Positions 1-7,374 of a stretch of DNA of 31,709 nt are shown here, piece by piece; the stretch's first letter is position 1; every line of letters starts with the position of its first letter. The stretch lies in the NCBI GenBank assembly GCA_028818385.1, contig JAPPNY010000018.1, positions 1 to 31,709 on the forward strand, written 5' to 3'. The notes beneath the pieces were generated by a model. The model worked only from the letters and a program-made list of their open reading frames with translations. It ran no database searches and was not told where the DNA came from. The position numbers were made by a program, and so were the translations under genes. The DNA comes from Spirochaetaceae bacterium (GTDB taxonomy: Bacteria > Spirochaetota > Spirochaetia > SZUA-6 > Bin103).

Positions 1-602
1 GCCGCGGCCAGCGCCAGCGCGGCGACGCCGGCCAGCGCCGGACGCCACCAGCGCAGCGGCGCCCGGATCGGATCGCCCACCTCGCGCAGCTCCGGGAGGT
101 CCTCCGAGGCAGCCGCCGCGCCGGTATCGCCGAGCACGGAGCTCACCTGCACGGTCAGCGCGCCGGTCGAAAGGCCGGCGGGCTCCCCGCCGGGCGCCAG
201 CCAGCCGACGGCCAGCTCCGGGATCGAGTAGTCGCCGGCCAGGAACGGCTCGAGCCGGAAGCGGCGCAGGTGCCGGGTGCGACCGTCGCCGACGAGGGCC
301 GGCGGCTCGGTGCGGGGCGCGACCTGGAACCCGCTGCCGGCGAACTGCTCGAGTTCCGGCAACCGCACCAGTACCCCTTCGGGAGCGTCCACCTCGACCT
401 CGACCCGGACGGTCTGCGCCGTGGTGATGCGCAGCCGATCCACGCGCAGGCGCACGGCGACCGGATCCTCGCCGTAGGCATGGTCGATCTCCCACGCCGA
501 GGCCGCGCGATCCGCCGCGCCTGGCGTGCAACCGGTGATCAGCGCGGCCGCGATGACGGTCGTGAGCGCACCCGCCCCGATCGCCGCGGCCCGCCCCCTC
601 AG
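1..602 (-). CDS. Lipoprotein of MoxR/DUF58 operon (DUF4381/BatD-like), partial
   Basis: This reading frame is open from just after the DUF58 gene to the window edge, so its C-terminus is missing. Read from CTG at 602 it gives M-R-G-R followed by a hydrophobic stretch ending in L-I-T-G-C (Cys25), a lipoprotein signal with a good lipobox. About 150 residues of beta-rich sequence follow, including R-V-E-V-E-V-D and a W-L-A-P-G-G turn. Then comes E-D-L-P-E-L-R-E-V-G-D-P-I-R-A-P and a hydrophobic segment that looks like a membrane helix at the edge. In MoxR/DUF58 operons this place is usually held by BatD-like or DUF4381 proteins that work with the DUF58 protein at the membrane. I found no ATG, GTG or TTG in frame ahead of the signal peptide in the stretch I read (to about position 825). 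CTG at 602 overlaps the DUF58 stop as CTGA, and CTG at 608 is an alternative; GGAGAGGAGG lies just upstream. Family assignment is an inference. Confidence 0.7.
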   Translation of the reverse strand, partial: MRGRAAAIGAGALTTVIAAALITGCTPGAADRAASAWEIDHAYGEDPVAVRLRVDRLRITTAQTVRVEVEVDAPEGVLVRLPELEQFAGSGFQVAPRTEPPALVGDGRTRHLRRFRLEPFLAGDYSIPELAVGWLAPGGEPAGLSTGALTVQVSSVLGDTGAAAASEDLPELREVGDPIRAPLRWWRPALAGVAALALAA

Positions 603-1564
603 GCCCAGGCTGCCCTCCTCTCCCGCATCCGGAAGAAGCGCACCAGCCGATCGACCCAGCCCGCGTCGGTGCGGATCGGGATCTCGTCGATGCCGAGCTC
701 GCGGAGCTGCCGGCTGAGCGCCTCGCGCCGCTCGCGCGCGCGCCGCTCGTAGTCGCGCCGCACGCGGCGGCTGCCGGTGTCCAGCAGTGCCAGGCGCCCC
801 GACTCGGCGTCCTCCAGCTCGACCATGCCGGCGGGAGGCAGCTCCGCCTCGCGCGGGTCGAAGATGGACGCCGCGATCAGGTCGTGGCGGCGTGCGGCCA
901 TGCGAAGGTCGGTGGTGGACGCGATCGGCGCCTCGGTCTCGCCCCTCGTTCCGCCGCCGGCGGTCAGGCGCGACCACCACGGCGGTCGGGCGCCTGCCTG
1001 ACCGCCGTCCAGGAAGTCCGAGATCAGGAACACCGTCGCCCGCCGCCGCAACAACCGGTTCAGGTAGCGCATCGCGCCGGCCAGGTCGGTTCCGATGCCG
1101 GCCGGCTCGATCGACAGGATCTCGCGCACGATGCGCAGCACGTGCGTGATGCCCTTCTTGGCCGGCACGAACAGCTCGATGCGGTCGCTGAAGGCCAGCA
1201 GCCCGACGCGGTCGTTCTGGCGGGCGGCGGCGAACGAGACCACCGCGGCGAGCTCGGCCGCCACCTCGGTCTTGGCCCTGCCGGTGGAGCCGAAACGGCC
1301 GGAGGCGGACACGTCGACCACGAAGAAGACGGTCAGCTCCCGCTCCTCCACGAACCGCTTCACGTGCGGCCGGCCGGTGCGGGCGGTGACGTTCCAGTCG
1401 ATCGAGCCCACGTCGTCGCCGGGCTGGTACTCGCGCACCTCGTCGAACTCCATGCCCTGCCCGCGGAACACACTGCGGTACTCGCCGGCGAACGCGGTGG
1501 TCACCGTGCGGCGCGTGCGAAGCTGGATGTAGCGGATCTTGCGGATGAGCTCGGCGGAGATCAT
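599..1564 (-). CDS. DUF58 domain protein (von Willebrand A-like fold)
   Basis: This 321-residue protein has the hallmark DUF58 block near residues 36-75: G-Q-G-M-E-F-D-E-V-R-E-Y, then Q-P-G-D-D-V, D-W-N-V-T-A-R and V-K-R-F-V-E-E-R. It is followed by V-D-V-S-A-S-G, a MIDAS-like metal site of the vWA fold. Such proteins act with MoxR AAA+ ATPases, probably as client or adaptor in maturing membrane or periplasmic complexes. The start is ATG, 12 bases after the moxR stop; a Shine-Dalgarno sequence is weak, so coupling to moxR translation is likely. The stop TGA overlaps the start proposed for the downstream lipoprotein. Length and motifs are normal for the family; the client in this organism is unknown. 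Confidence 0.93.
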   Translation of the reverse strand: MISAELIRKIRYIQLRTRRTVTTAFAGEYRSVFRGQGMEFDEVREYQPGDDVGSIDWNVTARTGRPHVKRFVEERELTVFFVVDVSASGRFGSTGRAKTEVAAELAAVVSFAAARQNDRVGLLAFSDRIELFVPAKKGITHVLRIVREILSIEPAGIGTDLAGAMRYLNRLLRRRATVFLISDFLDGGQAGARPPWWSRLTAGGGTRGETEAPIASTTDLRMAARRHDLIAASIFDPREAELPPAGMVELEDAESGRLALLDTGSRRVRRDYERRARERREALSRQLRELGIDEIPIRTDAGWVDRLVRFFRMRERRAAWA

Positions 1565-1576
1565 GTGCTGGAACGG

Positions 1577-2575
1577 TCAGGGCACCGGCAGCGATTCGAG
1601 AATGAGGGCGATCAGGTCGTCGGAGGTGCGCTCCTCGGCCTCCGCCTCGTAGGTGACGATCACCCGGTGGCGCAGCACGTCGGGCGCCATGGTCTTGACG
1701 TCCTGCGGCGTGACGAAACCCCGACCCTGCAGCAGCGCATACGCCCGCGCGGCCAGCGTCAGGTAGATCGTAGCGCGCGGCGAGGCGCCGTACTCGATCA
1801 GGTTGCCGAAGTCGAGCCCGCCAATTCTGAGGTCAAGGGCCGCGGGCTCCCGCGTCGAGCGCACCAGGTCGACGATGTACTCCTCCACCTTCTCGTCGAG
1901 GTAGATGCGGTCGGCCAGCGCTCGCAGCCGCGCGAAGTCGGCCGGTTCCAGGACGCCCTCGACGGGCTGCGGCGGCTCGGTACGGGCCACGCGCCGCACG
2001 ATGGCCAACTCCTCGTCACGGTCGGGGTAGCCGACCACCACCTTCAGCATGAAGCGGTCGACCTGCGCCTCCGGCAGCGGGTACGTGCCCTCCTGCTCGA
2101 TCGGATTCTGCGTGGCCAGGACCATGAACGGGTCGTCGAGCGGATGGGTGGCGTCGCCGATCGTCACCTGGCGCTCCTGCATCGCCTCCAGCAGCGCGCT
2201 CTGCACCTTGGCGGGGGCGCGGTTGATCTCATCGGCCAGCACGATGTTAGCGAAGATCGGCCCCTTCTTGGTCGTGAACTCGCCGGATCCCGGGTGGTAG
2301 ACGAGGGTGCCGATCAGGTCCGCCGGCAGCAGGTCGGGAGTGAACTGGATGCGGCGGAAGCTGGAACGGATCGCCTGCGCGAGGGTGGTGACCGCCAGCG
2401 TCTTGGCCAGGCCGGGGACGCCTTCGATCAGCAGGTGGGCGTTGGAGATCAGGCCGATCAGCAACCGGTCGAGCAACCGGTCCTGGCCGATGATCTGCTT
2501 GCGCAGCTCGCTGCGTACCTGCGCGAGGGTGCTCCCCTCGCGCTCGACCTCGGCCGTTATCTCGCGAATGTCCAC
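1577..2575 (-). CDS. MoxR family AAA+ ATPase
   Basis: This 332-residue ATPase has the full MoxR signature: Walker A G-V-P-G-L-A-K-T (residues about 53-60), Walker B I-V-L-A-D-E-I-N-R-A followed by V-Q-S-A-L-L-E-A-M-Q-E, sensor region A-T-Q-N-P-I-E-Q-E-G-T-Y-P-L-P-E-A, and the Q-V-D-R-F-M segment. MoxR ATPases act as chaperones that insert metals or remodel protein complexes, usually with a DUF58/vWA partner, as encoded next. The start is GTG at 2575, one base after the TGA of the upstream amidohydrolase, so translation is probably coupled. Whether the amidohydrolase is functionally linked or merely co-transcribed cannot be told from sequence. Confidence 0.95.
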   Translation of the reverse strand: MDIREITAEVEREGSTLAQVRSELRKQIIGQDRLLDRLLIGLISNAHLLIEGVPGLAKTLAVTTLAQAIRSSFRRIQFTPDLLPADLIGTLVYHPGSGEFTTKKGPIFANIVLADEINRAPAKVQSALLEAMQERQVTIGDATHPLDDPFMVLATQNPIEQEGTYPLPEAQVDRFMLKVVVGYPDRDEELAIVRRVARTEPPQPVEGVLEPADFARLRALADRIYLDEKVEEYIVDLVRSTREPAALDLRIGGLDFGNLIEYGASPRATIYLTLAARAYALLQGRGFVTPQDVKTMAPDVLRHRVIVTYEAEAEERTSDDLIALILESLPVP

Positions 2576-2576
2576 G

Positions 2577-3680
2577 TCAGGTGTCGTCCTCCGATGATTC
2601 AGGTCTCACATGCAGCAGCCGAGCCAGGTTGCCGCCCAAGAACAGGTCCAGGTCGGCGGCGGCCATGAACGCGGCGTGCCGCAGCACGTAGTCCATCGAC
2701 TGGCGGTACGTGCACGAGCGCAGCGCCGCCGGCATGTCCGAGCCCCAGATCAGCTTGTCGGGCCCCAGCTCCCGGTACAGCCGCTCCAGGATCGGCATCG
2801 CCCACGCGTACGGGTACTCGGTGTCGGGCGCCATGAGGTGCAGCATCACCTCCAGATGCACGTTGGGACGTGAGCAGCACGCCAGAACCTCGTCCGGGAT
2901 CCGGAACCGCTCCGCCCGCGGGCGGAGGACGATCGACTCGATGCCATGCGTATAGATGCACGGTATCTCCGGGTGGGCCTGCGCCCAGCGGTCCAGGCGG
3001 CAAACCTGCTCCAGGTAGGAACCCAGTCGGTCGCGCTGCGAGGTGTACAGATACCAGAACACCGGCACGCCGCGCTCGGTTACCTGCGCCCATACCGGCT
3101 CGAAGCAGGGGTCGTCGAAGGCGCGCCGGAAGTCGAGCATGGCAAGCGCTTCCACGCAGAAGTAGAGGCCCACGCAGCCGCCGTCGAGCTGGCGGCGCAG
3201 GCGCGCCGCCTCACCTTCCAGGTCGCCGCTCCACTCGTCGATCTGCGCCAGCGGCAGCAGGCGCGGAAAGCGCCGCCGCACGTCGGGCAGGTAGTCGTCC
3301 AGGCGGCCGTAGAGGTGGTCGTGCTGGATGACGGCCCGGTCCACCCCGGCGTAGTCCATCTGCGCGATCAGCGCCTCCGGCGTCGCCTCCAGCTCGTCCA
3401 GCGACGGCGGATACCACGGCAGGTAGTACTCCTGTCCGCCTACTCGGAAGTGCAGGCGGCCGTGGCGGCCGACCCGCACCTCGGCCTCCGGCATGTCGTC
3501 CAGGCCGTCGCCGTCGGGAGCGATCGGCGATGCCGAGAGGCGGGCCCCGTCGGCCGCGCGCCGGAACCCCTGCGGGTGGTACTGCACGTGGTGCTGCAGG
3601 AGGCGAAGCTGCAGCCCGGCCAGCTCCGGCGGGGCGGAGCCGAGGCGTGGAAAGACGTGTGCGTGGCCGTCGATGATCAT
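2577..3680 (-). CDS. Amidohydrolase-related metal-dependent hydrolase (amidohydrolase_2)
   Basis: This 367-residue TIM-barrel protein opens with M-I-I-D-G-H-A-H, the H-x-H metal-binding strand of the amidohydrolase superfamily. It also has C-I-Y-T-H-G-I-E-S in the middle and L-I-W-G-S-D-M-P-A near the C-terminus, where the conserved Asp of strand 8 sits. These place it in the amidohydrolase_2 group (COG2159-like), which includes decarboxylases and lactonases for small carboxylic acids. The substrate is not recognisable. The ATG at 3680 has no own Shine-Dalgarno site and overlaps the stop of a 12-codon ORF that does have one (3677-3715). No other usual start lies in frame just upstream. It is followed directly by moxR and preceded by an SDR gene on the same strand. 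Confidence 0.88.
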   Translation of the reverse strand: MIIDGHAHVFPRLGSAPPELAGLQLRLLQHHVQYHPQGFRRAADGARLSASPIAPDGDGLDDMPEAEVRVGRHGRLHFRVGGQEYYLPWYPPSLDELEATPEALIAQMDYAGVDRAVIQHDHLYGRLDDYLPDVRRRFPRLLPLAQIDEWSGDLEGEAARLRRQLDGGCVGLYFCVEALAMLDFRRAFDDPCFEPVWAQVTERGVPVFWYLYTSQRDRLGSYLEQVCRLDRWAQAHPEIPCIYTHGIESIVLRPRAERFRIPDEVLACCSRPNVHLEVMLHLMAPDTEYPYAWAMPILERLYRELGPDKLIWGSDMPAALRSCTYRQSMDYVLRHAAFMAAADLDLFLGGNLARLLHVRPESSEDDT

Positions 3681-3715
3681 GCGTGCCTGCCGCAGTGCAA
3701 AGGTATCGTGTCCAT
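3677..3715 (-). CDS. Possible 12-codon leader ORF (MDTIPLHCGRHA)
   Basis: An ATG at 3715 lies 7 bases after AAAGGAG (3723-3729), the best Shine-Dalgarno site in this part of the window. It opens 12 codons whose TGA overlaps the ATG of the amidohydrolase as ATGA. The amidohydrolase itself has no ribosome binding site, so reinitiation after this mini-ORF is a reasonable explanation. The peptide has no run of one amino acid that would point to classical attenuation. It could also be a chance ORF lying over the real initiation region. Confidence 0.4.
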   Translation of the reverse strand: MDTIPLHCGRHA

Positions 3716-3755
3716 GTGGCGACTCCTTTACCCCGATGTTACAGGTTGGTAACGC

Positions 3756-4502
3756 TTAGCTGGTTCGCCCTCCCGAGACCAGCACCACCTCGCCGGTGAT
3801 GTAGCGGGAGATCAGCAACCCGAAGATGGCGTCGGCCACGTCCTGCGGCTGCGCGATCCGGCCCATCGGGATCTGGCCGGCGATGGACTCGATCGTCTCC
3901 GGACTGAAGTCGTCGATCCAGCGGGTCTCGACCAGCCCCGGCGCGACCGCGTTCACCTGGATGTCCGGCGCGTGACTGGCCGCCAGGCCCTTCGTGAGCG
4001 CGATCGCGGCGGCCTTGCTGGAGCCGTACACCAGCGAGCTGCCCTGCCCGTTGAATCCCGCCAGGGAGGCGACCGTGACGATGTGGCCGCCGCCGGCGCG
4101 CCGCATGTGGCGGATCGCCGCCCGGCAACACCAGAACACCCCGTACGCGTTGATCGCGAAAATCCGCTGAAAGTCCTCCGGCGTGATGCCGTCCAGATCG
4201 GCCAGCGGCACCGGCCGCGTGGCGCCGGCGCTGTTGATCAGGAAGTCCAGCCCGCCCAGCTCGTCCACCACCGAGTCGACCATGCCCGTCACGGCCGCGT
4301 CGTCCACCACGTCTGCCTGGCACGCCATGGTGCGCACGCCGTGCGCCCGCGCGTCGGCCACTGTACGCTCCGCGTCCTCACGCGAACGCGAATAGTTGAC
4401 CGCGACCGCTGCACCCTCTGCCGCCAGCATCAGCGACGTCGCCCGGCCGATGCCGGTGCCGCCGCCGGTGACCAGCGCCACCTTTCCTTCGAATCGTCCC
4501 AT
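3756..4502 (-). CDS. SDR family oxidoreductase
   Basis: This 248-residue classical short-chain dehydrogenase has the cofactor motif T-G-G-G-T-G-I-G (residues 12-19), N-S-A-G (90-93) and the catalytic set Ser146, Tyr159 and Lys163 in Y-G-S-S-K. The C-terminus ends with I-T-G-E-V-V-L-V-S-G-G-R, as in FabG-like enzymes. Residues V-N-Y-S-R-S-R after the second strand suggest NADP(H) use, by analogy with FabG. I take the ATG at 4502 because GGGAGG lies four bases upstream and M-G-R-F-E-G-K-V-A-L-V-T-G is the usual beginning; an ATG 11 codons earlier lacks this. A weak -10-like TATCCT lies at 4519-4524. The gene is divergent from the acetyltransferase at 4574 and may head the operon with the amidohydrolase and moxR, which begins 41 bases after its stop. 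Substrate unknown. Confidence 0.92.
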   Translation of the reverse strand: MGRFEGKVALVTGGGTGIGRATSLMLAAEGAAVAVNYSRSREDAERTVADARAHGVRTMACQADVVDDAAVTGMVDSVVDELGGLDFLINSAGATRPVPLADLDGITPEDFQRIFAINAYGVFWCCRAAIRHMRRAGGGHIVTVASLAGFNGQGSSLVYGSSKAAAIALTKGLAASHAPDIQVNAVAPGLVETRWIDDFSPETIESIAGQIPMGRIAQPQDVADAIFGLLISRYITGEVVLVSGGRTS

Positions 4503-4573
4503 CGTTCCTCCCACGCGCAGGATACGCCACGACACGACATGACGACACCGCGGGTATCGCGTACGGTGCGCCT

Positions 4574-5035
4574 ATGGCCGCTCTGCAAGTCCGCGAGTTG
4601 CAAGCCTGCGACCTGGGCAACGGTTTCTTTGCGACGCTGGACGCCCTGAGACCCACCGGCGACGTCGATGCGGACGCCGCGGCCGCCATCTTCGAGCAGG
4701 TCCGGCGGAACCCGGACACGGTGGTGGCCGTCGCCGAGCTGGACGGCCGCATCGTCGGCACCGGCACGCTGTACCTGCTGCGCAAGTTCCTGTACGGCGG
4801 CAGCACCGCAGCCCACATCGAGGACGTGGCGGTCGCCGCGGACCGGCAGCGTGCGGGCGTCGGCCGGGCGGTGATCGAGTACCTGTTGGGGCGCGCAGAG
4901 GCGGCCGGATGCTACAAGACCGTGCTGTACTGCGAGGACGACGTGCTGCCGTTCTACCGCAGGCTCGGCTTCCGGCACACGACCAACGGCATGCGCTTCG
5001 ACCACGCGCCGGCGCCGGCACGGGAGGGGACGTGA
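4574..5035 (+). CDS. GNA1-like glucosamine-phosphate N-acetyltransferase (GNAT)
   Basis: This 153-residue GNAT protein carries H-I-E-D-V-A-V (residues 81-87), R-Q-R-A-G-V-G (acetyl-CoA pyrophosphate loop, 91-97) and G-C-Y-K-T-V-L-Y-C (112-120), followed by F-Y-R-R-L-G-F. Eukaryotic GNA1 enzymes, which acetylate glucosamine-6-phosphate for UDP-GlcNAc synthesis, have the same blocks: HIED(I/V)(A/V)V, (G)CYK..L.C and FY...G(F/M), with similar length. Bacteria normally acetylate glucosamine-1-phosphate with GlmU, so a GNA1-type enzyme here is notable. Activity on another amino sugar is possible. There is no Shine-Dalgarno site; TACGGT ends six bases before the ATG, so a leaderless transcript is possible. 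The stop overlaps the next start as GTGA. Confidence 0.8.
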   Translation: MAALQVRELQACDLGNGFFATLDALRPTGDVDADAAAAIFEQVRRNPDTVVAVAELDGRIVGTGTLYLLRKFLYGGSTAAHIEDVAVAADRQRAGVGRAVIEYLLGRAEAAGCYKTVLYCEDDVLPFYRRLGFRHTTNGMRFDHAPAPAREGT

Positions 5036-6168
5036 AGATCACGGGCATCAGCACCACGGTTACCTGGGGCGGCCGGCGCAACTGGGTGATCGTCAAGGTG
5101 AGCACCGACACCGAGCTATTCGGCTGGGGCGAGGCCACCCTGGAAGGCAAGGAGCGGACGATCCAGGCGGCGATCGGCGAGCTGGGCGCGATGCTGATCG
5201 GCCGCGATCCGCTGCCGGTGGAACACCACTGGCAGCGCCTCTACCGCCATGCGTTCTGGCGCGGCGGGCCGGTGGTCACTACCGCGATCGCCGGCCTGGA
5301 CCAGGCGCTCTGGGATCTGCGCGGCAAGGCGTGGGGCGTGCCGGTGTACCGGCTGCTCGGCGGTCCCACGCGCGATCACATCCGGCTCTACACGCATGTC
5401 GGCATCTACGACCCGGACGAGATGGTCGCGGACGCCCAGCGAGACGTCGCCGACGGCTTCACGGCGATGAAGACCGGCTCCTGGCGTGACGACATGCTGC
5501 TGCCCGAAACGGAGCGGCTGCACATCTTCACCGAGCGGCTCACCCTGCTGCGCGACACCATCGGGCCGGCGGTCGATATCATGGTCGACGACCATGGCCG
5601 GGGCCGGCCGTCGAGCGCGGCGCGGCTGATGCGCGCGCTGGCTCCCTTCAACCTGCTGTTCCTGGAGGAAACCACCCAGCCCGACGACCTGGAGAGCCTG
5701 ATCCGGCTGCGCCACGCCGACCCGCCGATGGACATCGCCACCGGCGAGCGCCTCTACTCCAAGTGGGACTACCGGCCGTTGCTCGAGCAGCGGCTGGTGG
5801 ACGTCATTCAGCCCGACCTGTGCCACGCCGGCGGCATCACCGAGGTCAGGAAGATCGCCGCGTTGGCAGAGGCCTACTACGTGCAGCTCGCTCCGCACAA
5901 CCCGCAGGGCCCGCTGTCCACGGCCGCCGCCGCGCACCTGGGCATGGCGATCCCGAATTTCCTGATCCTGGAGTTCGTCCGCCAGGACACTTACCGCGAC
6001 ACCGCCATGCGCGATGCCTGGACGATCGAGGGCGGCAACCTGCTGGTCCCGGACATCCCTGGCCTGGGCGTCGACCTGGACGAGGACGCGCTTGAGGCCA
6101 GCCCCTTCCGCCGCGTGCCGCGCGGCGACGGACCGACCCGGGCGGACGGCAGCATCGCCGACCCTTGA
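5032..6168 (+). CDS. Mandelate racemase/enolase family, D-galactonate dehydratase-like
   Basis: This 378-residue enolase-superfamily enzyme closely follows D-galactonate dehydratase (DgoD). Asp186 and His188 in M-V-D-D-H-G-R, Glu212 in F-L-E-E, Glu239 in A-T-G-E-R and His289 in A-P-H-N match the DgoD set D183, H185, E209, E235 and H285 in order and spacing to within one residue. The C-terminal block I-Q-P-D-L-C-H-A-G-G-I-T-E is also typical. It should remove water from a sugar acid using Mg2+ and an acid/base His. The exact sugar acid cannot be read from sequence, and DgoD-like enzymes vary. The start is GTG at 5032 inside a GTGA overlap with the acetyltransferase, preceded by GGGAGGGG, so the two genes are coupled. 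A hairpin follows the stop. Confidence 0.88.
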   Translation: MKITGISTTVTWGGRRNWVIVKVSTDTELFGWGEATLEGKERTIQAAIGELGAMLIGRDPLPVEHHWQRLYRHAFWRGGPVVTTAIAGLDQALWDLRGKAWGVPVYRLLGGPTRDHIRLYTHVGIYDPDEMVADAQRDVADGFTAMKTGSWRDDMLLPETERLHIFTERLTLLRDTIGPAVDIMVDDHGRGRPSSAARLMRALAPFNLLFLEETTQPDDLESLIRLRHADPPMDIATGERLYSKWDYRPLLEQRLVDVIQPDLCHAGGITEVRKIAALAEAYYVQLAPHNPQGPLSTAAAAHLGMAIPNFLILEFVRQDTYRDTAMRDAWTIEGGNLLVPDIPGLGVDLDEDALEASPFRRVPRGDGPTRADGSIADP

Positions 6169-6173
6169 GCGCC

Positions 6174-6208
6174 CCAAGAAAACGGCGCCTCCGACGCCGG
6201 TTTCTTGG
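6174..6208 (+). terminator. Hairpin after the DgoD-like gene
   Basis: Arms 6174-6187 and 6195-6208 pair over 14 positions with one mismatch around a 7-base loop. The arm ends in TTTCTTGG and no clean T tract follows, so this is either a weak intrinsic terminator or a structure that protects the mRNA end. It begins five bases after the stop codon and separates this gene from the aminotransferase 95 bases on. The 6209-6303 remainder holds only weak promoter-like matches. Confidence 0.55.
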
Positions 6209-6303
6209 CCCAGCCCCTCCTTGGCGACGGAGTGGGCCGGCTTGCCGCTCCGCGCAAACCCGGCCCACGCCGTCGCGGAACGCTTCTCTGATAAGGTCCG
6301 GCC

Positions 6304-7374
6304 ATGCAGGTACGCGAGCGGCTCTCTCCGGCCACGTTCATCGGCGTGCGGGGCGGCGACATCATCTCCTTCGGGTCCGGCCAGCCGGATCTGCCGCCGC
6401 CGCCGGAGGCGTTCGGCGTGCTCGCCGGCTACCGGGACTTCAAGTACGGCCTCATCTCCGGCAGCGCGGAGTTGCGCGAGGCGCTCTGCCCGATCTACCC
6501 GGGCTCGACGCCGGACAGCTTCGTCGTCACCAACGGCGCCAGCGAGGCGCTCGACTTGGCGCTCCGCCACATCAGCCACACATGTCCGGCCGACCGGCGG
6601 CGCGTGCTGATGGCACGCCCCTACTACTACTCGTATCCGCCCGCGGTGCGGTACGCCGGCCTGGAGCCGGTGTACACGGACACGGTCGACGGCTGCATCG
6701 ACATTGAGGACTTCGCCGACAAGGTGGGCGACTGCGCGGCGGTGCTCATCAACTCGCCGGCCAATCCCACTGGCCGCGTGCAGCCGGTCCAGACGCTGCA
6801 GCGGATCGAGGAGCTGACCCGCGACCTCGGCGTCTACCTGCTCTCCGACGCGGTGTACAAGGACCTGATCTACGTGAGCGAGACGCACACGTTCGCCGGA
6901 CCTCACGTCGTCACCATCGACTCGTTCTCCAAGACCTATGCGATGTGCGGCTTCCGCGTCGGCTTCCTGTGGTCAGAGGACACGGAGTTCGTGCAGGGCG
7001 TCATCGAGATGAAGACGCACACCTCGATGAACACCAACATCCTGGGCCAGCAGATGGCGCTGGCCGCCCTGAGCGCGCCGCCCTCCTACGTCGAGGACCA
7101 GCTCGTCATCTGGCGCGAGCGCCGCGACCTGATCTACGCCGGGCTGTCGGACCTGGGGCTCGACCTGTGGAAGCCCGAGGGCGCGTTCTACGTGCTGCCG
7201 AAAGTCGACGACCCGTACGGGTTCGTCAGCGAGATGTTCGAGCGCCACCAGGTGATCACCTATCTGGGCGAGTGGTTCGGCGCCCCCGACCGCGTGCGCC
7301 TGTCGTACGCGCTGGACGCGGACAAGATCGAGACCGGCCTGGAGCGGATCGGCACCTACCTGTCGCGTCGGTGA
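6304..7374 (+). CDS. Class I/II PLP-dependent aminotransferase
   Basis: This 356-residue fold-type I aminotransferase shows V-T-N-G-A-S-E-A-L (residues 75-83), N-S-P-A-N-P-T-G (150-157) with Asn154, L-L-S-D-A-V-Y (179-185) with the PLP-contacting Asp182 and Tyr185, and D-S-F-S-K-T-Y-A-M-C-G with the Schiff-base Lys210. The C-terminal Arg that binds the substrate carboxylate is probably in R-V-R-L-S-Y-A. It is close in style to aspartate/aromatic-type aminotransferases but a little short (most are 380-400), as the N-terminal arm is brief. Substrate unknown. ATG at 6304 has only AAGG as a weak ribosome site. The stop overlaps the following oxidoreductase start (GTGA), so the two enzymes are made together. 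Confidence 0.9.
   Translation: MQVRERLSPATFIGVRGGDIISFGSGQPDLPPPPEAFGVLAGYRDFKYGLISGSAELREALCPIYPGSTPDSFVVTNGASEALDLALRHISHTCPADRRRVLMARPYYYSYPPAVRYAGLEPVYTDTVDGCIDIEDFADKVGDCAAVLINSPANPTGRVQPVQTLQRIEELTRDLGVYLLSDAVYKDLIYVSETHTFAGPHVVTIDSFSKTYAMCGFRVGFLWSEDTEFVQGVIEMKTHTSMNTNILGQQMALAALSAPPSYVEDQLVIWRERRDLIYAGLSDLGLDLWKPEGAFYVLPKVDDPYGFVSEMFERHQVITYLGEWFGAPDRVRLSYALDADKIETGLERIGTYLSRR

Noticed and set aside
5116..6906. 596-codon minus frame across the dehydratase and aminotransferase genes
   Set aside because: It spans two well-supported plus-strand genes and their intergenic hairpin and shows no recognisable domain.
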